The translations under genes and the position numbers were made by a program. A stretch of 21,932 nucleotides of DNA from Ruminococcus sp. (GTDB taxonomy: Bacteria > Bacillota_A > Clostridia > Oscillospirales > Ruminococcaceae). The stretch lies in the NCBI RefSeq assembly GCF_024684275.1, contig NZ_JAIKXF010000007.1:1-21932 (forward strand), written 5' to 3'. Under the pieces are notes generated by a model. That model ran no database searches, had not been told where the DNA came from, and saw nothing but the letters and a program-made list of their open reading frames with translations. Positions 21,929 to 21,932 of this stretch are shown here, in pieces (the first letter of the stretch is position 1; each line of letters opens with the position of its first letter).

Positions 21929-21932
21929 CGAG

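Overview
The window reads as chromosomal DNA of an anaerobic, low-to-mid-GC Firmicute of the Clostridia, most like Ruminococcus and relatives (Oscillospiraceae). The evidence is an NfnAB-type electron-bifurcating transhydrogenase followed by a Rex redox repressor, the protein-family variants seen, strong AGGAGG ribosome sites, near-consensus sigma-A promoters with 17-bp spacers, and many short hairpin-rich intergenic repeats. The genus is an inference. I see no phage, transposase, plasmid gene or CRISPR array, and codon use looks even throughout.

Layout. 1-541: the 3' end of an unrecognised gene and its terminator. 541-3885: a redox operon on the + strand, nfnA-nfnB-rex, behind an extended -10 promoter with a twin 12-bp palindrome just upstream of its -35 box. 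3926-4338: a small two-helix membrane protein with its own promoter. 4436-4620: a gene-free, hairpin-rich stretch. 4709-6046: a stand-alone aspartate kinase without a lysine-riboswitch-sized leader. 6087-6198: a shared terminator, a dispersed hairpin repeat and a heptamer array.

6191-12191 is the most unusual part. An exported 904-residue protein made mostly of xxxLxxG heptads lies downstream of an MMPL/RND-type transporter. A TetR-family regulator is divergently transcribed. Between transporter and regulator are three copies of a TGACC-N3-GGTCA-like operator, one overlapping the transporter -35 box and one next to the regulator promoter. I read this as a self-contained, ligand-inducible envelope export or efflux module. 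The heptad protein has two arms of almost equal length around a 55-residue break, so it could be a very long hairpin serving the transporter in trans.

12339-15264, all on the minus strand: a MATE efflux pump behind a perfect 33-bp palindrome, a mosaic of small intergenic repeats, and murA (TTG start). 15374-17850: two extracytoplasmic cyclophilin-family genes. One is a lipoprotein with two tandem cyclophilin domains that keep the catalytic residues; the other is a membrane-anchored cyclophilin whose catalytic motif is destroyed.

17982-21913, minus strand: the classical genome-maintenance block of SRP RNA, dnaX, ybaB and recR. Two features are unusual. A TPR membrane-protein gene sits between the SRP RNA and dnaX, and a hairpin cluster separates dnaX from ybaB. 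The SRP RNA is a compact 4.5S-like hairpin, recognised by its conserved GTCAGG/AGCAGC core with a GAGA tetraloop.
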